DNA of 51,741 nt, from the NCBI GenBank assembly GCA_013365325.1, contig JABVXV010000395.1, forward strand, positions 1 to 51,741, in the 5' to 3' direction. Positions 24,992-36,049 of the stretch are shown here, piece after piece. The position numbers and the translations under genes are program-made. The notes beneath the pieces were generated by a model. The model was not told the origin of the DNA. It was given only the letters and a program-made list of their open reading frames with translations, and did not search any database. The stretch is from Dipetalonema caudispina (taxonomy: Eukaryota > Nematoda > Chromadorea > Rhabditida > Onchocercidae). Position 1 is the stretch's first letter. Each line of letters starts with the position of its first letter.

Positions 24992-27254
24992 AATCATATT
25001 TTACACTGTGTCATTATATTTAAGTTAAACAATTTTTAAGAAAAAATAAATTTTCTTTTTTATTTTTTATATAATTTGTTTTATGATTAGCTGAACAATT
25101 TTCCAAATGATAAACTAATTTGATCGTAATTAAATCCAAATAAATAAAATTAAAAATTGTGATATTGATAAACAAATGTTATGTATTTTATAGGTTTAGG
25201 AATTCTTGAAGTGTTATAGAGCGTCAAATTTATCGTTAGATTACAATTTTATTTATCAAAGGTTACAAATTCAATTTCAGGAAGAAATTTTTCTTGAACT
25301 AAAATAAAAAAATGTTATATGAAAACAATAGGATAGCAAGTAGTATCGTTATGATGATATTACATGTTATCAGAAAATCTATCTACTGTAAAGGTTTGCG
25401 AATTTTGAATTGCTTAATAAGCATAGTGAGTGTGATACTTAATTATCGTATGCTTGACAAGTATTATGCAAATAAGCAATTAATAAATATTAAAAATTGT
25501 AAAATTCCCTGCAAATAAAAGATTAACAATGTAAATCAAATGCTATCATATGATATACAATAAGTAAGTGTATCAACAAATTTCCATGAAATTTTTAAGT
25601 AAATTCTGTTGCTATCTATTATGTACCTTATTAATAATATAAAAGGAGATTGATAATTAGCAGAATAGTTGTTACTTGATGGATAAGTTAGGATAGAAAG
25701 GGAAGTATTACGATGTTTTGATATAGAGGGATGAGTGACGGAATCCAGAAGCTATCCAGAAACAGATTTTAGAGGCAACATCAAAGGCGGAATAGATTAT
25801 TTATTTCCAACAAGTCATTGAATTATTGCTCTTTCAATTTAGCTCAAAACGAAAAGTGTGAGAGTGAAACAAGAAGCAATTTTTATCTTCAAAGGCATTG
25901 CACTACTAAAGATTGATAGAAATGAAATGCGATTGGGGAAGGAAAAAGAGCTTTGAATTAATACCCAAATAGTTTTATCTGATTTTACAAAGGAATTGAA
26001 TACTTTTTTAATTGAATCTTACAAAATGCAAAAGCTACAAGTTAGCTTTCTTTAAACAAAAAAAAAAAAAAAAATGAAATAAAACTTTATTTAAAATTTC
26101 ATTCTAAAGCTATCAATTAAATGTCATTCATTATTCACAGACATTCAACTATTCGATCATTTTGTACCGCTTGATAAATATGAAAGATTTAGAAAGAATA
26201 AATTAAATTATTAATGTGAATATTCATTTTGAAACTTTTACAAAATTAATTTCATGAAAGGATAAAATAGGATGAAAGCGCGAAAAAAGTTTAAAAATAT
26301 ATAATAATAGCAACAATAAAATATTGTTTTGATACGAAAATATTTCGTAAAACAAAATAAATTTGCATGAAAATTATAAAAATTTCATTGCAATTTTTCA
26401 ATGGATATCGAAGTAGCAAGATTCATGATAATTTGCGTGATACTTGATCCTAATTCCTGATGGTTCCAATAGCTTAACCTTAACCTCAAATTTCTGTAAG
26501 AATTGAGTTCTAACATATTTGTGAATGTTATGAAAATTTCTTTAATTAAATTTGTAATTAAACGTTTCCAGGTATCTATAATGGACCAGAAATTCAGAAG
26601 ATGCAAATTCTGGTCAGAATCATTCTTTCCATCGGTCGTTTTGCTGATATAGTAATTACTGCAACAAAATGGAGATAATCAAAATCCAATTTCACGTACA
26701 TCATGGTACGTGATATATTTTATGTCATTATCATCAAATCCTGTAATTATTAAAATTTAGTTTCATAAATTACTCAAAATTGGTGAAAAAAAAATTTTGC
26801 AAAAAATTCAATTATTTGAATTTCTCAAAGCTATGGTGAGTTCGTCTACTCTTTTTTTACCTATCTGAAGGCGAAAACAGCTTCATGATCTATTAGCTTT
26901 AAAATAAAAATGAACTTTTCTAAAATAACAACCTCTCTTACTCGTAATAAAATTGAGAAAGTTATCAATCAATAAGGATTATTCCATGAAGAATAATATT
27001 GAAGAAAAAGATTCTATCGAAATGATTGCTATCATTTATTGCTAAATAATATGTCATAGGTAATGACCACTAAATGTTTGGATAAATGACCAGTGTTTCG
27101 AGAAAGTTTATCATTCGAATATATAAAGTTCGCATTGCTACAGTTGCTTTTCAACTTTACTCTTTTCAAAACTTGCAAGAAAGCAATTTTGAAATGAACA
27201 ACTTCATATCCCTCTTTTTTTTTTTTTTTCATTGATTATATGCATCATTTTATT

Positions 27255-27279
27255 TACAGGTATTTTCGAAATACCTGTA
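27255..27279. repeat. 25-bp near-perfect palindrome around TTCGAA
   Basis: TACAGGTATTT (27255-27265) and AAATACCTGTA (27269-27279) are exact inverses with only TCG between them. It could be a site for a dimeric DNA-binding protein or a very tight RNA hairpin. Confidence 0.7.
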
Positions 27280-28691
27280 GATTTCAAGTTCACCAATTTA
27301 AATAGATAACGAAAAAACATTAGGTTGTGAGAATTTTAACTAAATAAATTATTTAACTATATTGCGAGCTTTTCAGAAATCATTTAGAAATGATCGTTTC
27401 GGCTTTACTTATGGGTAACTCAAGTTCTAACTTTAATCATCAATTTAAATTAACAAAAAAGCTCCTTGACAAGAGATCATGTGTTTTGAGATATTTTCAT
27501 TATGTGAAAGCTTAAATTAGCAATGATAATATCGTAAAATTCAAAATAGTGATCATAGTATCGTGAAATTTTTTCGATTTCGAGTGATCAAAATCAGTTA
27601 AACGATCGTCCAATAGTCAGTAATCCTACGAATGGACACGAAAAGCATGTAGATGATAGGGTTGGGAATGAAATTTGGATGCTTTGAAATTTGAAATTAG
27701 GGATAAACCCAACTGATAAAATTTAGGGGAAAATGATAATGCTGTGGTAAAGATTGATTCATTGCAAATGATCAGTTTGGCAAAAAAGGAAATTTCAGCT
27801 AATTATTAAAAAGAAACAAACAATTGATTGACTAAATGTATTGTATCACTGATTTCAAGGTTGAAAACTTTTAACAAACTTGTTGGGAATAGCTAAAAGA
27901 ATAATTTTAGATTGAAATTAGCAAAAAATCAACTATTTTATTAAACATCGATAAAAAATTTAAAGTAATACAGCTAATTATTAAAAAGAAAAATTTTAAA
28001 CGAATCTAACTAATACAGTCGATGATATGTTTCACTTTTGAAATTTGGAATTTTGAAATTTTTTTTTAAATCTGCCAAAAGCCTTTTCTTCTTTCCCCTA
28101 TTCACAATCTTTTCTCAATTACTTTTGAAAGATGTTGCTAACAATAAATCGTTCTTATCAAGCAAGTCTCGGTCAAATTTGCATATTTTTTGCAGCACAA
28201 AAGATTCCCTATTAGTTTTAAGGATTACTGTTTATTAATTAATTAATTGATTTTCTTTTTTTTTTTTCTTTTTTGCCACATTTCAGGTATCACATAAATG
28301 ATATACGGTATCATTTCGCAGTAAAAATCTTCTTATTCAGCACTCGTGGAAAAGATCGGCATGAATGCATTTATAATTACAGGTAATTATTTTATGGTTA
28401 TTTTTTTTCTTCCATTTATTATACCATTTTAATGTTTTATTTTTTATTTCTTCAAATCAAATTTTAGCATATTTTCTTGAAGTATTATTTATCCATTATC
28501 CATTCCAATTTATCTATTGATGAAATGAATTGATCTGATTGAAATAATTATTCCGATTGATCTTACCATATTCATAAACATACGAACAAAATGTTACCCT
28601 CTTATTAGCAATCGATAAGGTTGTGAAGACCATTTGCTCAGCGCGTTCTTTGTTCTCATCGATGAGTGGAAAATTGAAAATTCAGGAGTGA

Positions 28692-28787
28692 AATCTCAGT
28701 TCAAAGGAGCTATGCCGCTCCCGATTCCCGGCATCATCTGCTTGTTTCTCGCCGACTTGTCTCTTCTTGTCCGATTTGAACTGATTT
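28692..28787. ncRNA. Candidate structured RNA or conserved element
   Basis: An outer stem joins AAATCTCAGTTCAAA (28691-28705) to TTTGAACTGATTT (28775-28787): ten perfect pairs, then three more past a two-base bulge. Inside it, ATGCCG (28712-28717) pairs perfectly with CGGCAT (28729-28734) across an 11-nt loop, and an alternative GGAGC/GCTCC pairing competes. The segment lies in a GC-richer island (28600-29050) in otherwise very AT-rich DNA. No known RNA family is recognised. It may be a regulatory DNA element instead. Confidence 0.3.
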
Positions 28788-29897
28788 ATGCTATGCTTAT
28801 GCTATAATATCGCGGTCCACGGTCTACTGCAACAGGCGAATTGTGAAGTGTATGCAATATTCAAATTTTGAAAAGTGTCGCCGGCAAACATGAAATACAA
28901 TAATTTTGAATAACAATTCAATGATATTTCTGAGGTTTTATCGATCAATTCGACCCGAATGAACAACCGCTTTAGTATAGCCTTTCATCTAACCGCAAAA
29001 GGATATTTTAGCTCGCATATATTGGAAGTTTGGCCGGATAACTTTTGAATTTAAATACATTCTGAAAATTAAAACAATTAGCATTGGAGCATTTGTTTCC
29101 GATTTCATTCTTTTATTGAAATTTCAAACTTCTTCAACTGAATCGCATTCTTTTTCTGAAATCCTTGTTGCTAAGACTTGATAATTCGGTAGCTGATTAT
29201 TCCAATTCATTATGATTTGAAGATTCAAATTAATCAATATACATGTTTTATTATTCCGAAATATCTAGAAGTACATGCACTGAAATATATGTATTGAACT
29301 TATACAGAAGCATTAATCAGATATCGAACTTTTGCTATCCAAATTCAACTCCAATTTCTTGTAAGCCATCATCCGATCAATCCTTCAGAATCATATATGC
29401 GGAACGTCAAACATGAATTAAATGACATCAAATGTGGAATGAATGAAAAATAGCATTGTAATTGCTTTAAAGTTAAAATGTTCAGTAGGAACAGTTTAAT
29501 CCAAAATTTGCAAATACCATATGATATTATCATTCAAACAACGATCATTTCTTTCTAATTTTTTGAAGATTCATAAAATAACTTTTGATTATGTTTTTAA
29601 ATAATGCAAATATTGGATTAAATTCACATACACTGAAAAATTGAACCTGTCGTAAGGGATGAGCGACATTTCGCATACATTTCAACTTATCCATTATTTT
29701 GAAGCTTGAAATCTTTTAGTGGTTCATTTCTATTCGTTCATCTTTCATCTTTGTTATCATACAAAAGTATTTGCAATGTTAAATTTTAAATTCTTCAATT
29801 TTCTTCTCTCAATAATAACAAATTTCAAATATTTTGTTAAATTATAATTTTGACGTAATCATTTTTAATTATGATTTTACATGTTGAAATATTCTTA

Positions 29898-29898
<1 letters not shown>

Positions 29899-29931
<33 letters not shown>
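29899..29931. repeat. Poly(A), 33 bases
   Basis: Uninterrupted run of 33 A. No retrotransposon body or target-site duplication was seen beside it. Confidence 0.9.
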
Positions 29932-29933
<2 letters not shown>

Positions 29934-31825
29934 AAAAATGAGGCAAAATTTTTGACATAATTTACTGATTGCTTTCGAAACAATTTCAAAAGGTTGCTGA
30001 ATCATTGCAAAAGGTTTTCGCGTGAAGCACTCCTCGGCTTTTCTTTAGAAAATAATTTCAGCAAACATATCGTGTGGTGTTTTTTGATACTTTAATGAGT
30101 ACTTTTCTTCATTTTAAATTTTCTTTTTTTTTTTTTTTCTTGTTTAAAAGAGATCGATTATTATCGTTTCCCATTTTGTTCTCATTGTTGAAGCGGGAAA
30201 AAGTGGGATGAATTATACAATAAATTATAATCTTTAACAACCAACCATTAGTGCATACATATCTTCACATCATTATTTGCCTGTTTAATTTGGGAAAAAA
30301 ATTTTAAGTTTCAAAAAAAAAATTTTGATTAAAATTTCATTATGGTGTATATTTACCTAAGAAATACCATTAGGAATAATAATAATTTCATTCACTTGTT
30401 ACACTATTGAAGCTAATATTTCAAGTATTTTTGCAAACTTTTGGTTACAAGAAATGAGGCAAAAATTATGATTGGAGTGAAAATTTGGAGGAAATGAAAA
30501 GTAGGAATTTCTTGTGAATGATGAAATTTGTGCATTTTTTGACAAATTGTGCTTTATTTTTTAATTATCCCATTTTAATCAATATTACATGAATATTATT
30601 AATACTACACCAGTACTATTTTATTAGTTTTTTAAATTTCGAAAAAAAAAAACTCCTTTTTACGAAGTTAGAAGTAAACTTTTTGTTTCATTAGCATGGA
30701 TCAAATTGTTGTAGGATCAGATTGATTTTTTTTTTTTTTTTTTTTTTTTTTAGGAAAAAAAAGTGTCGAGAAAGATTTCTTAAAGCATTTTGGTATGTTT
30801 TGACATACATAAAATATTTATGGCTGTTGATTTTTCGATTCCAAAAGCGGAATAGAATATTTCCGGCTTTTTCCTCGTAATTGATCATTTAAAGGCTATC
30901 AAAAATCCAAACAACGAATAGATTAGACAAAAAGAGGTTTGATAGCTCGGATTACTGATAGGTAATCATTCAGCCAATTGCAGATGATGATACGTTTAAG
31001 TGATAGGAAAATTCCGGTACTTGTTATTACGTCCTCACCAACAAATCTTAATAGCAAAAAAGTTTTTTCTCTTATCACATATTACTTCATTATTTTTACG
31101 GTATTAAAAGCATTACTTTATCCTTCCTTTTCAAACTTTCTTAATATTTTCAGTTACAGTAATAAGTGACATAAAATGGTTCATTCAATACTTTAAGCAT
31201 TAACTTTAATTCATCATTATCGTTGTTTGTTTTTAAGTTAAAATTCAATTTCTGACACATTAACAAAGCAAGTAAACTTCTAAAAAAATTACCATCTTTT
31301 TGTACTCCTTTGAATCCATTTTCCTTTCATCTAATCCATTCTTTTTTTTTTAAATCCTTATCATTTTTTAAAACATTTCATTTTTTTTTTTTTTTTTTTT
31401 TTTTTGACAATTAATTTCATTGTACCTTACCTGAAATCATTCATAAAATCACTTCTATGAACGATAAATACAAAACATGTCCAATATGGTTCATTGTTAT
31501 TAATGAGTTCGTTCTTACCTTTTGATAATAAATAACATTTAATCTCCCACATATCATTCTCACCTCATCTGTTCAATTCAATTTAACCTAAACTTTTCCC
31601 CACTTTTACTTCATCCGGTGATAACAAACTTTTTGTTCGTTTATTTATTTGTTATCATAAATTTTTAATTTAAGCAAAGTTACCGTATCTATTTTGCTAA
31701 AGCAATAATTTTGCTGTTAACCATAAATACCTCCCGTAGGATTATTTTATTGCTAATAATTTAAATAGTTTTGAAACTACGATATGCCAATAGAGATAAA
31801 AATACGTATATATGTTTGTTTTGTT

Positions 31826-32106
31826 TTATTAGCCAATAGTAAAAGTAAATAAACTAATTACTAAGTTAATAACCTATGGGATTTATTACTGATAAAACAG
31901 TTGCAAACTTACATTTTTCTTTATTTAATTATAATATTGTTTTAACAATTGTTTTATTATCATAATAGAATTCTGTTTGATATTTCATTTCTTTTGTAAA
32001 TTTATATTTGGTATATGTTAAATTAAATTTTTTTTTTTTTTTTTTTGCTATAAAAATTAAACTATTTATTAATCAATAGCAAGAGTAAATAAATTAATTA
32101 CTAAAC
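31826..32106 (+). repeat. Diverged direct repeat of about 41 bp, 240 bp apart
   Basis: 31826-31866 and 32066-32106 align without gaps: both read TTATTARYCAATAGYAARAG then TAAATAAAYTAATTACTAA, differing at a few transitions. The interval between copies is not obviously duplicated. Confidence 0.7.
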
Positions 32107-32494
32107 CTGTAAGATTGATAACTAAGCTTAATTTAATTTACTAATAAATATAAATTTATGAAAAAAAAAAGGGAAAAAAAGCAAAAGTTTTTAAAGTGGA
32201 AAAAAGTCACCTTATTGGTTGATACGTTATAAATAGTATGATAGATGATACATTTAATACATTTAGTAAACAGTGATAAAGTTATCAAAAAATAACATTT
32301 ATTGATAAAAATGATAGTAACAATGATATTAATGGATATTTTTTAATTTAAAAACGGTAAGATATATTGGATGGCAAAACTATGATATGGTGTATATGTC
32401 ACAGTGATGATAGAGTTCTCATTAGTGGAATAGGCAAATGCACCAACAGGAATGATAAATGAAAAATCCATATTCAATATATTATTCATTTTTT

Positions 32495-32496
<2 letters not shown>

Positions 32497-32529
<33 letters not shown>

Positions 32530-32551
32530 CAATTTTTTTTTTTTTTTTTTT
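32497..32551. repeat. Two adjoining poly(T) runs
   Basis: 33 T, then CAA, then 19 T. Typical of the homopolymer load of this genome; the exact length is assembly-sensitive. Confidence 0.9.
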
Positions 32552-33519
32552 CCAAGAATATAAGAGGAAACTATATGAAAATGAAAATTTTGGAATTAAA
32601 TGGTAGGAAAATTGATGAGCTTTAGCCTGATATCTTATATTAATGCACCTTTACAGTTGTTATCTTTTGAATTGCTTTAGCAAATATTTCGAAGAAATAT
32701 GTTTTTATGGGCTTATGATTGCTGCAGTTTGAACAATTCTGATCGTAAAATATGCAAAATGGCACAAATTATGGAAAATAACGTCTGAAAATGGTGATGT
32801 CTTTTGCAATTTCCACAAATGAAGTTGTTAGGAAATATTAAATTTTTGCAAGAGAAAAACGTTATGCATCGCTGCTTAACCTTTGACCATCGATTGAAGT
32901 AACAGAGATATTCTTAATGAATGATAATAATACTAAACAAAACGATCTTTTCTACAGTAATTTACCTTTAATATTAACTTTTCCTTATTCTATAAAATAT
33001 TTAAGCTATATTCCATAGATTTGCTATTTTGTCTGATATAATTCTATAATCTTGCTAAACTACAATACTTACTTCCTAATGTTTGTTTGTTGAAATTTTA
33101 GGAATGAAGGACTTATTTCATTTTAAATATGTTAACTTGATATAAGCAGTATATGACATAAACATAATTATTACTATTTTTAATTTTGACAAATTCAAAT
33201 TTCCATCAAGGACTAAATACTGTTATTAATGCATAGTTTGCATAATGGGCTCAAATTTTCTGAATCATAATTTTTCGAAAGCTTACTCTTCGTAGAATTT
33301 GAAAGTTATTGAGTTATTTTGGATGTTGTAAAATATTATCAGTGGAATTACTGCAGTTAATTACCGTTGTTGCTGCTGATTATACTGTGATCGTCATTAC
33401 AATTCACAGAAGATGTTCTCGTTCAATGAATATGATATAATACATGTAAAAGAGGAAACGTAATTCCATTTCTTACAATTCAAATGAACAGTTATCCTGA
33501 ATGAAGGAAATCCACCGAT

Positions 33520-33601
33520 ATTATTATATATATATATATATATTAATATATGTAAGTGTGCGTATTTGTATGCGTAATATATATATATATATATAATATT
33601 A
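33520..33601. repeat. (AT)n arms flanking a GT-rich loop
   Basis: Two AT-dinucleotide runs, at about 33522-33543 and 33577-33594, can pair across a GTGCGTATTTGTATGCGT-type spacer. Probably a microsatellite pair. Confidence 0.7.
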
Positions 33602-35801
33602 GAAGATTGGATAGAATTCCGGTATTTTGATGGGGAAAAATGATGAAAAATATGGAGGAGATATTGGGATGACTATTTATTGAATGGATAGTCTCAGTTT
33701 TGATGGCTTCAAATTGGAATGTTCATCGCTTTCATCGGTGAGCTGAGCTTAGAAGAAAGGGGAGGAAGAAAATGCCAGGAAAAGTCGTAAATTATCGCTT
33801 TCCAGATTAGGGGATTCTCTTTAAGATTATAGTATTTATTACGGGTTTAATGGGTAGTTTCGTGCTTTGATAGCAGAAAGTGGTTATCGCCGTTGTTGTC
33901 ATCATGTTGGAGAAGGAAGGAAGAGCCAAAAAGAACTAAGGAAGTCTTTATATTGATTCATAGGGATGGATGAGGACAGGTAATGGTGGCAAAATTTGGT
34001 TATTTCCTGGTTCAGTGACCGACAATATAAAGTGATATCATTGAGGGAAGTCGAAATGTACTTTCCCTCTATTTCATCATTATTTTCCTCTAACTTTCCA
34101 CAGAAGTAGCTGTTGATCATTAATCTGCCAGTGAGGAAGGCGATTTCTTCATTGATGACTTACTGATCAACTGAGATATTCCTTCGATGTTGATTGTTGA
34201 AACTTCCAAGCAGATAAAATAGTTGCTTTTCTTCATAGTACTACTTCGATAAAAAAAAAAAAAAAAAAATTAAAAAGGAAGTTTGAAAGTTGATAAGTTC
34301 AAAGTTGAAATAAACTATTAAGTCTTCAGTGGTTATACTGCGATAATGAGAATACCAATGTTGTGAGGGCGAGAGATAGAGAAAGTAAATCATGATGATA
34401 AAAAGTAACGATATGGGAGGTTGAAGCAAAAATCAGGTTTGTTTGGGTGTACAGCAAAGAATGGCAAGGTAATGGCAGATAGGTAGGGCAGAGGAAGAAG
34501 GAGGAAGAGGGATGGGGTGAATTGATCGAACCTTTGGAAAGTTGAATTTTTCAAACGAATTAAACAGAAAACTTTCCCCGCAAAGGGGTGGCCGAGCCAA
34601 GACAAGTCGAGCCGTCCATCCGTGAACTGCTTGGCAAATCAAGCACTATCAGCTTATCGGAGATGGGAAGAAGGAAAGGGTTCATCATCCTAGTTCGGCG
34701 AGCCGAGCTCTGAAGAAAAATTTACGACATTGTTTTATGGGTTCGGAGGCCAGTTGGCGGTATACATCAAAGATGCTCGCATCCATTGGGCTCCTTTCTC
34801 ATTGGTTGTTCACGGGGATAGGGGCAGGGCTCCTTTGATCTTGCCGATCGAGAGAGTGAAGGAGGAGTAGAGGAAGGTTAGACTGAGCCGGAGATGCTCG
34901 GAGGTACAGAGGGATGGAAAGAAGAAGAAAGGGGGAGGGGGCCTCGTAGTACTCTGACCGATCATCACGACGACGAGGACGACAACGACAACGACGAAGG
35001 AGACAAGGAGGCGGAGGACGAATGTATTGGAAGGGCTGGCTGCAACTCTGCAGGCAGCCCTGCATGCTGCAGTCCGCCCTGCTCTACCATCCCGACAGAG
35101 GCAGTAGCACGCCCCATCATCATCATCATCATCATCCTTATTATATTATCATTAGGTGCCTTACAAATGGTACCATTTACTTCACCTTATTGAAATTTAT
35201 CCCGTTATTTGCTTTCAAATTACCCCATTATTGCACATCCTATGATTGGTCGATGATTTAGGACGACATTTTCGCAGGCAATTGATGAAACGTGAAGGAA
35301 GATGATAATTGGAAGGTGGCGTAAGAAGAATAGATACTTTATATAATTGATAAACGTGTAAAAGAGAGCAACGATTTATTTAAACTTTTACGCTTTCAAC
35401 TTCTTCCTGTTATCTTTATCAATATGCCATCTCGCCTTAATCTTCCCTTCTTACCCTTCCTCTCCTCGTATGATTCTGATATGTAAATTAACTGCAAACA
35501 CTTGAAGGGGCGACATTTACTTTCATTTTAAGATAAAATTATAAGTAATTTCTGAAGTTTTTTTTTCTTTAGATTAAGAGTAAATTGATACATATTGAGA
35601 GATAATTAATTGTCGTTGTAAATGCTGATATTATGTTGCTTAATCCGATTCCTTTGATATAATAGCAGACACTCATTATTGGAATGAAATGCCGTTGCTT
35701 GTTAATTCTCCGATCCGGTATCATGGACTTTACCCTGACCTTAGTCGATCACATTGAGGAAAGGAAGTATATACCGTTCGAAACAGATAGCGATTTTACA
35801 G
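33600..35801 (+). promoter_or_regulatory. GC-richer region upstream of mab-5 (probable promoter and outron)
   Basis: This is the largest block of raised GC in the window and lies directly before mab-5 exon 1. Marks include inverted repeats TGCTTG/CAAGCA (34628-34645) and AGTTCGGC/GCCGAGCT (34692-34709), a purine-rich stretch (about 34850-34960), GAC/GAG-rich trinucleotides (34975-35020) and a CAT repeat (35115-35138). Several short overlapping frames on both strands (for example 33902-34120 minus, 34894-35193 plus) are low in complexity or mutually overlapping, and none has splice support. I infer promoter and enhancer sequence; no core promoter motif was pinned down. Confidence 0.4.
35794..35801 (+). 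promoter_or_regulatory. Probable spliced-leader acceptor of mab-5
   Basis: TTTTACAG matches the nematode 3' splice consensus and leaves a 33-nt 5' UTR before the ATG at 35835. It could be a trans-splice site or the end of an intron after a non-coding first exon; no such exon was identified. Confidence 0.5.
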
Positions 35802-35834
35802 GCTGGATAATATATTATACGGTAGTCCACGTCG

Positions 35835-36049
35835 ATGTATCCCAGTTGGCAAAATCCCGATGATTCGCCTACCGTACAACCTTATTGGAGTCAACACGTT
35901 AGTCAAGCGACCAGTGCTGCAGCTACGCATCAGAAAGTTGCGGTTGCAGCAGCAGCTTATGATCCGTTACTATATCCTGCCCAAAATTATATGAATAATA
36001 TGAAGAATATGCTTGGAGCTGCTGCTCAATGGGTCGAATCATCAAGCAC
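35835..36049 (+). CDS. mab-5: mab-5 exon 1 (N-terminal region)
   Basis: Codes for residues 1-71 plus two bases of codon 72. The 5' splice site is AGCAC followed by GTAAGC. Composition is rich in Ala, Gln, Tyr and Pro, as is usual for the unstructured N-terminus of Hox proteins, and codon use is less AT-biased than the flanks. Confidence 0.9.

Larger units (their letters stand above)
25051..33599. other. Intergenic, mostly featureless AT-rich DNA
   Basis: Holds a 25-bp palindrome (27255-27279), a GC-richer structured island (28600-29050), a 33-base A run (29899-29931), adjoining T runs at 32497-32551 and a duplicated 41-bp segment (31826/32066). Frames at 25312-25518 and, on the minus strand, 26385-26606 are open for about 70 codons but lack consistent splice or start signals; by length alone they are what chance would give. 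Confidence 0.55.

Noticed and set aside
25312..25518. 68-codon frame with stop overlapping AATAAA
   Set aside because: No start-proximal acceptor closer than about 30 bases, AT-driven composition, and length expected by chance.
26385..26606. 73-codon minus-strand frame with protein-like composition
   Set aside because: No ATG near its start and no consistent splice pair; about 30 frames this long are expected by chance.
34894..35261. Two overlapping frames with Asp-rich and His-repeat stretches upstream of mab-5
   Set aside because: The repeats come from GAC/GAG and CAT trinucleotide runs; no splice support.
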